In this document: piece by piece, positions 5,631 to 8,933 of the stretch
How the letters are laid out: the number at the start of each line of letters is the position of its first letter
Numbering within the stretch: the first letter of the stretch is position 1
Source: an uncultured Oscillochloris sp.
GTDB lineage: Bacteria > Chloroflexota > Chloroflexia > Chloroflexales > Chloroflexaceae
Length of the DNA stretch: 8,933 nucleotides
Assembly (NCBI GenBank): GCA_903877945.1
Contig: CAIRFY010000205.1
Coordinates: 1 to 8,933, forward strand
Direction of reading: 5' to 3'
Notes under the pieces: model-generated
Databases searched by the model: none
The model's input: only the letters and a program-made list of their open reading frames with translations
What the model was told of the DNA's origin: nothing
Translations under genes and position numbers: made by a program

Positions 5631-7145
5631 ATGTCAGAAGGCAAGTCCCCGGTGGCTCCCATCAGGCGTGGCGGACGATCCACGATCCTACGCTCGCCGA
5701 TGCTGCTGCTCGGCCTGCTGGCTGCGCAGTTCGCCATTGCGCAACTGCTCACCGGCGTACAGTTCGGTGACGCGCCGCGCAACATGCACTGGGGTCTGCT
5801 CAGCTTTGAGCGACCGGCCTACCTGCTCGGGGAGGCCGACACCTCTGAGCGCATCAAGGGCTTCCCGCCCAACCCAGAGTCCCTCGGGCCAAACGGACTG
5901 TGGCGCGGCGGCTACGGCGGCCTTCACCCCTGGTGGGGGCCAGTGGTGCCCCTGATCTTTGCCTCCGTGTGGGGAGTCACGCGCTCGTACACGCTACTCC
6001 AGCTCGTGGTGCCCGTAGCCGGCGGGGCCACCGTCATCCTCACCTATATGATCGCCCGCGACCTGCTTGACCAACGGCGCGCCCTGCTGGCGGCGGCCTT
6101 TCTGTCATGCTTCCCTCTCTTCCGCGAGTACAGCTCCGTCTCTTACACCGAGACCATCTCGGCGCTCTGGATCACGGCGGCGCTCCTCTGCTATCTTCGC
6201 GGGCGCACGGCCTTCACAATCTTCTTCGGCACCCTGGCATGCCTGAGCAAGATGGATATGCTGGCAATGTACAGCGGCATCATTGTCACCTGCGCCCTCT
6301 GGGATGTGCTGCGCCACGAGGGACGCCGCCCGCTCGCCCAGCATATCGCCGTCCTCGTCTTCCCCCTGCTCATCGCCGCGCCCTGGATCTGGTATCACAC
6401 TCTCGCCGCCGGACATAGCGCAGCGACCCAGGGCATCTCCGCTGATCTCTTTCGCTTCCTGCTGCCGCAGATGATCGAACTGACCTTCTACGCGCCCTGG
6501 CACATCGCCCTACTCACCCTGGTCGGCATTGGGGTGGCGGTGGTTGCCGGGATACGCGGGCGCGCCATGCCCGCCATGCCCACAATGCTGCTCGGCGCAT
6601 GGATCGGCCTCGGCATCCTCATTACCCTCGTCTACGCCGCGACCCCACGGGCAGGCAACAGCCCACGTGTAATCATCCCCGCCCTGCCGGCCCTGGCCGT
6701 ACTCTTCGCCGCCGGGTTGTTCCGCCTCCCGCCACGGGTGCGCCACGTACTCAGCGTCTACTTAATTGCCCTGTTCACAGTTGTGAACATCATCGTGATT
6801 GGCTACGAGAGCGTCCGCTTCGGGGTACCGATCCGCGCCGCCGAGCCAGCCTTCGCCGCCCTACGCGAAACTGAGCGCGGCTTTGTCCTCACCCCACTCT
6901 ACTGGGAGACACTTCTCTACACGCGCCAGCCAGCCACATGGTTCGAGGGCGACCCCGACTTTGAACACAATATCATGCACAATATGACGAACTTCAAAGT
7001 TTATATCGAATCAAATCCCATTCGCTACGTCCTCATCCCGCGCACAGGCGACATCACTTCGCCCGAGGTACGGGCCTACCTCGCCCGCCACGCCCGCGCC
7101 ATCGACTCGGGGGAGATGACGCTGTACGTGATCACCAAACCGTAG
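5631..7145 (+). CDS. GT39-like (GT-C fold) integral membrane glycosyltransferase
   Basis: This 504-residue polytopic membrane protein has the look of the PMT/ArnT-type glycosyltransferase family 39, which transfers a sugar from a lipid-phosphate donor on the outer face of the membrane. A first helix (about 23-44) is followed by a loop with FGDAPRN, where D47 fits the expected loop-1 catalytic aspartate. A long loop with GGLHPWWGPVVPL (97-109) resembles the HPP/HxPGyp region of the family. About ten more hydrophobic segments follow, including one near 345-365 with the pattern RVIIPALPALAVLFAAGL that is common in GT39 proteins. A soluble tail (about 393-504) has no recognised domain. The ATG at 5631 is chosen for GGAGG four bases upstream; the open frame extends 93 codons further, but that part is not membrane-like. 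Donor and acceptor are unknown, and no cell-envelope gene lies next to it. Confidence 0.75.
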   Translation: MSEGKSPVAPIRRGGRSTILRSPMLLLGLLAAQFAIAQLLTGVQFGDAPRNMHWGLLSFERPAYLLGEADTSERIKGFPPNPESLGPNGLWRGGYGGLHPWWGPVVPLIFASVWGVTRSYTLLQLVVPVAGGATVILTYMIARDLLDQRRALLAAAFLSCFPLFREYSSVSYTETISALWITAALLCYLRGRTAFTIFFGTLACLSKMDMLAMYSGIIVTCALWDVLRHEGRRPLAQHIAVLVFPLLIAAPWIWYHTLAAGHSAATQGISADLFRFLLPQMIELTFYAPWHIALLTLVGIGVAVVAGIRGRAMPAMPTMLLGAWIGLGILITLVYAATPRAGNSPRVIIPALPALAVLFAAGLFRLPPRVRHVLSVYLIALFTVVNIIVIGYESVRFGVPIRAAEPAFAALRETERGFVLTPLYWETLLYTRQPATWFEGDPDFEHNIMHNMTNFKVYIESNPIRYVLIPRTGDITSPEVRAYLARHARAIDSGEMTLYVITKP

Positions 7146-7172
7146 GAGGCGGCTCGTGAGCCGCCCCCTACG
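7141..7172. repeat. 32-bp palindrome overlapping the glycosyltransferase stop codon
   Basis: Arms of 14 bp (7141-7154 and 7159-7172) pair with one A-C mismatch around a 4-nt loop CGTG; the core is GGCGGCT/AGCCGCC. The stop codon TAG (7143-7145) lies inside the left arm. It is followed by GTATAATTT, not a T-run, so it is a poor intrinsic terminator on the plus strand. The pattern resembles short GC-rich palindromes dispersed in many genomes. It covers the place where a -35 box for the next gene would be. Confidence 0.6.
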
Positions 7173-7173
7173 G

Positions 7174-7179
7174 TATAAT
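7174..7179 (+). promoter_or_regulatory. Perfect -10 box giving a probable leaderless mRNA
   Basis: TATAAT matches the consensus fully and ends seven bases before the ATG at 7187. Standard spacing puts the transcription start at about 7186-7187, the start codon itself. No Shine-Dalgarno sequence lies in the intervening TTCGCCT, which agrees with a leaderless transcript. The -35 position falls in the palindrome and has no consensus match. Confidence 0.5.
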
Positions 7180-7186
7180 TTCGCCT

Positions 7187-7783
7187 ATGGACATCCCACA
7201 TTTCGCCGACTTACTCGCTGGCCGAGTTGGCACCATCACCATCGAACCTGACGGCGCGCAGCAGATCGACGGCCCGCCCGCCGGGGCGATCCTCTCGGGC
7301 GCGTTCAACCCGCTGCACGCGGGGCACATGGGCATGGCTGCCGCCGCCGCCGCCCTCTGCAACACGCCGGTAGCCTTTGATCTGGCCGTGCGCAACGCCG
7401 ATAAGGGTGCCCTCACCGCTGCGGAGGCCGCCCGCCGAGCCGCGCAGTTCGCAGGTAAGGCACCCCTTGTCCTCTCGGCGGCACCCCTCTTCGCTCAGAA
7501 GGCCACCCTCTACCCCGGACGTATCTTCGTGATCGGCTACGACACCGCCGTGCGCCTGCTCGACCCGCGCTACTACGGCGGGGAACCTGCCCTGCGTGCG
7601 GCCCTCGACCATCTGCGCGTCGCCAACTGCCGTTTCCTGGTGGCCGGGCGTCTCACCTGCGGTCGTTTCCAGACCCTCGCCGACCTGACGATCCCCGTCG
7701 GCTACACCGACATCGCCGACCCCATCCCCGAAGGGCTATTCCGCGCCGACATCTCCTCGACAGAACTGAGACGTGGAGCATAG
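7187..7783 (+). CDS. HIGH-superfamily nucleotidyltransferase (NadD/cytidylyltransferase-like)
   Basis: This 198-residue soluble protein shows the two nucleotide-binding signatures of the nucleotidylyltransferase superfamily. GAFNPLHAGHMG at 38-49 carries the HxGH motif (H44 and H47). ISSTELR at 189-195 is the C-terminal ISSTxxR motif that contacts the triphosphate. Such enzymes join a nucleotide to a phosphorylated small molecule with release of pyrophosphate; NadD and pantetheine-phosphate adenylyltransferase are relatives. The protein has an extra N-terminal segment of about 30 residues before the Rossmann core and is not a clear NadD, so the substrate is open. Related sequences are found in uncharacterised nucleotidyltransferase groups, some linked to CinA-type domains. 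There is no ribosome binding site; see the -10 box at 7174. A terminator follows the stop by two bases. Confidence 0.75.
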   Translation: MDIPHFADLLAGRVGTITIEPDGAQQIDGPPAGAILSGAFNPLHAGHMGMAAAAAALCNTPVAFDLAVRNADKGALTAAEAARRAAQFAGKAPLVLSAAPLFAQKATLYPGRIFVIGYDTAVRLLDPRYYGGEPALRAALDHLRVANCRFLVAGRLTCGRFQTLADLTIPVGYTDIADPIPEGLFRADISSTELRRGA

Positions 7784-7785
7784 CA

Positions 7786-7818
7786 AAAGGTGTGGGCGGC
7801 AAAGCCACCCACACCTTT
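7786..7818. terminator. Bidirectional terminator hairpin between converging genes
   Basis: AAAGGTGTGGG (7786-7796) pairs perfectly with CCCACACCTTT (7808-7818). A further GGC/GCC pair of triplets lies inside, past a C-A mismatch, closing a 3-nt AAA loop. The hairpin begins two bases after the nucleotidyltransferase stop and lies 29 bases past the DUF507 stop on the other strand. A-runs and T-runs at the stem base (TTTC on plus, TTTTGC on minus) support termination in both directions, better on the minus strand. Confidence 0.7.
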
Positions 7819-7847
7819 CACATCACGATGAGTGTTAGCGACTCTGC

Positions 7848-8147
7848 CTAGAGAACGTAGCCCTTCTTCCGGGCCACGTCCTCTTTATGCTTACGAAAGA
7901 GAATATCGCGCTCGGTGCCCTTAATATCGCGGCTATACGAGGCCAGGATTTGCTCGACCTCAGCGTCGATCTCGTCCTCACGCCGCAGATCCTCCACGAT
8001 AAAGGCGTAGATGTACTTGACCCTAGAGGCTCGACCCTCGCCGCGTTTAGAGCCGGTGCGCTCCTTATAGGCCAGCAGGCCGCGACTCTCTAGTTCGTCG
8101 TGCAGCCGCTCGGCGATCCGCCGCACCTTATCTTCACTTAGCCGCAT
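7848..8147 (-). CDS. DUF507 family protein
   Basis: This small charged protein of 99 residues matches the DUF507 pattern. The N-terminus MRLSEDKVRRIAERLHDEL and the ending RKHKEDVARKKGYVL are typical of the family. It is rich in Arg, Lys, Glu and Asp and mostly helical in appearance, with no signal peptide or membrane helix, so it is likely cytoplasmic. The family has no settled function. The ATG at 8147 has GGGAGG with a five-base gap. The gene lies 57 bp after the arsR-type gene on the same strand and could be co-transcribed, but it also has its own extended -10 promoter candidate. It converges on the nucleotidyltransferase gene across a terminator. Confidence 0.85.
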   Translation of the reverse strand: MRLSEDKVRRIAERLHDELESRGLLAYKERTGSKRGEGRASRVKYIYAFIVEDLRREDEIDAEVEQILASYSRDIKGTERDILFRKHKEDVARKKGYVL

Positions 8148-8184
8148 CGCATCCTCCCACTGAGGGACAACCGCCCTTGTACCA

Positions 8185-8193
8185 AGTATACCA
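8185..8193 (-). promoter_or_regulatory. Extended -10 promoter candidate for the DUF507 gene
   Basis: On the minus strand, TGGTATACT (8193-8185) joins the TGn extension directly to TATACT, a five-of-six match to TATAAT. No good -35 is present, which is normal for extended -10 promoters. Transcription would start near 8178, giving a leader of about 30 nt with the ribosome binding site. Confidence 0.45.
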
Positions 8194-8204
8194 CGGCGCG
8201 CCCG

Positions 8205-8516
8205 CTAGAGCTGGCTCAGCCGCTGACTTAGCCAGTTCAGCCGCTCGGCATTCACCCGGTAGCAGACTGCCGCGCCCTCGCAGTAGGTTTCGAGGAGGCC
8301 AACCTCGCGCAGTACCCGCAGGTGCTGCGAGATCGTACTCTGGGCATGGGGGCCGTCGTCGGGCATGTGCAGGAGAATTTCGTTACCGATGCAGTCGGGA
8401 TGCCGGTGGACGTAGCGCAGGATCTGGACGCGGACGGGGTTGCCCAGTGCCTTGCAGACCATCGCCACATATTGGTTATCGGGGTCGGAGTTGGAGTTGG
8501 AGTGTGCCGTCAACAT
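8205..8516 (-). CDS. ArsR/SmtB-type winged-helix transcription regulator
   Basis: This 103-residue DNA-binding protein has the ArsR-type winged helix-turn-helix. CKALGNPVRVQILRYV at 21-36 corresponds to the usual opening helix (ALxxPxRlxIL). The recognition helix region is QSTISQHLRVLREVGLLE at 59-76. The wing follows, with GAAVCYRVN at 81-89. Family members usually act as dimeric repressors of their own operon and release DNA on binding metal or another signal. The classical ArsR ELCVCDL metal site is absent, but Cys 21, 42, 79 and 85 are present, so a thiol-based or atypical metal response is possible. The ATG at 8516 has AGAGG upstream. No metal-resistance transporter or enzyme lies nearby in this window; the downstream neighbour is DUF507. 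Confidence 0.88.
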   Translation of the reverse strand: MLTAHSNSNSDPDNQYVAMVCKALGNPVRVQILRYVHRHPDCIGNEILLHMPDDGPHAQSTISQHLRVLREVGLLETYCEGAAVCYRVNAERLNWLSQRLSQL

Positions 8517-8545
8517 CGTCGGCCTCTTTCACGATACTTTTGCCT

Positions 8546-8575
8546 ACTGTACGACGTTGAGGGGTCAGATGTCAA
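8546..8575 (-). promoter_or_regulatory. Promoter for the ArsR-type regulator gene
   Basis: On the minus strand, a perfect TTGACA (8575-8570) and TACAGT (8551-8546, four of six matches) are separated by 18 bases. Transcription would start near 8539, giving a leader of about 23 nt. I looked for the 12-2-12 type inverted repeat expected for an ArsR operator in 8517-8630 and saw no convincing one. The rest of this 114-bp gap up to the octamer array holds nothing else recognised. Confidence 0.5.
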
Positions 8576-8630
8576 GCCTAGGCATGTTTCAAAATGGGCA
8601 CATTCAGCTTGACCGTCTTGCGACGAAACG

Positions 8631-8933
8631 AGGAGGCGAGGAGGCGAGGAGGCGAGGAGGCGAGGAGGCGAGGACGCGAGGACGCGAGGACGCGAGGACG
8701 CGAGGTGGCGAGGAGGCGAGGTGGCGAGGACGCGAGGACGCGAGGACGCGAGGACGCGAGGAGGCGAGGACGCGAGGACGCGAGGACGCGAGGACGCGAG
8801 GACGCGAGGAGGCGAGGACGCGAGGAGGCGAGGACGCGAGGACGCGAGGACGCGAGGACGCGAGGTGGCGAGGAGGCGAGGTGGCGAGGACGCGAGGACG
8901 CGAGGACGCGAGGACGCGAGGAGGCGAGGACGC
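8631..8933. repeat. 8-bp tandem repeat array with three unit variants and 160-bp higher-order period
   Basis: The array holds 37 full octamers plus seven bases of another at the window edge, with no interruption. All units read AGGxyGCG, with xy being AG (call it G), AC (C) or TG (T). The order from 8631 is GGGGG CCCC TGT CCCC G CCCCC G C G CCCC TGT CCCC G, then a partial C. Bases 8831-8933 repeat 8671-8773 without change, so there is a 160-bp (20-unit) higher-order repeat. The unit is not a multiple of three, and no start codon or ribosome binding site leads into it, so it is probably non-coding. The plus strand is purine-rich with many GGAGG tracts. It begins about 115 bp upstream of the arsR-type gene and continues past the window. 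Confidence 0.93.

Overview
The window looks like a chromosomal segment of a high-GC bacterium, most plausibly a Chloroflexota (Chloroflexia) member. Reasons are the form II molybdenum hydroxylase operon with coxG, a DUF507 gene, and many G/C-rich palindromic and tandem intergenic repeats. This assignment is inferred from gene content and style; no marker gene fixes the taxon. Eight protein genes are supported. No tRNA, rRNA, CRISPR array, transposase or phage gene was seen.

Left part (1-5580, minus strand). A four-gene operon reads right to left: coxG (SRPBCC, tail-anchored), coxS (2Fe-2S), coxL (molybdopterin subunit) and coxM (FAD subunit). A good sigma70-type promoter lies at 5579-5551, followed by a leader of about 340 nt that can form hairpins. 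A canonical intrinsic terminator lies at 199-154. CoxL carries AYRGAGR, the form II signature, instead of the Cys-containing form I motif, and the order S-L-M also fits form II. The complex is therefore a molybdenum hydroxylase of uncertain substrate rather than a proven CO dehydrogenase. In the expected electron path, Mo in CoxL passes electrons through two 2Fe-2S centres in CoxS to FAD in CoxM, with CoxG as the membrane link. Two related nested-palindrome repeat elements sit after coxM (251-356) and inside the operon between coxL and coxM (1292-1452). The window opens with a 21-bp tandem array.

Middle part (5631-7783, plus strand). A GT39-like (GT-C fold) membrane glycosyltransferase gene ends inside a 32-bp palindrome. 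A small HIGH-superfamily nucleotidyltransferase gene follows, with a perfect TATAAT box 7 nt before its ATG, which suggests a leaderless mRNA. A terminator hairpin at 7786-7818 separates it from the converging genes on the right.

Right part (7848-8933). An ArsR-type regulator gene and a DUF507 gene lie on the minus strand, each with its own candidate promoter. The window then runs into an 8-bp tandem array (37 full units up to the edge) built from three unit variants that themselves form a 160-bp higher-order repeat.

No clearly new multi-gene system is proven here. The items most worth a second look are the hairpin element inside the cox operon, the higher-order octamer array, the form II enzyme with a tail-anchored CoxG, and the structured cox leader.
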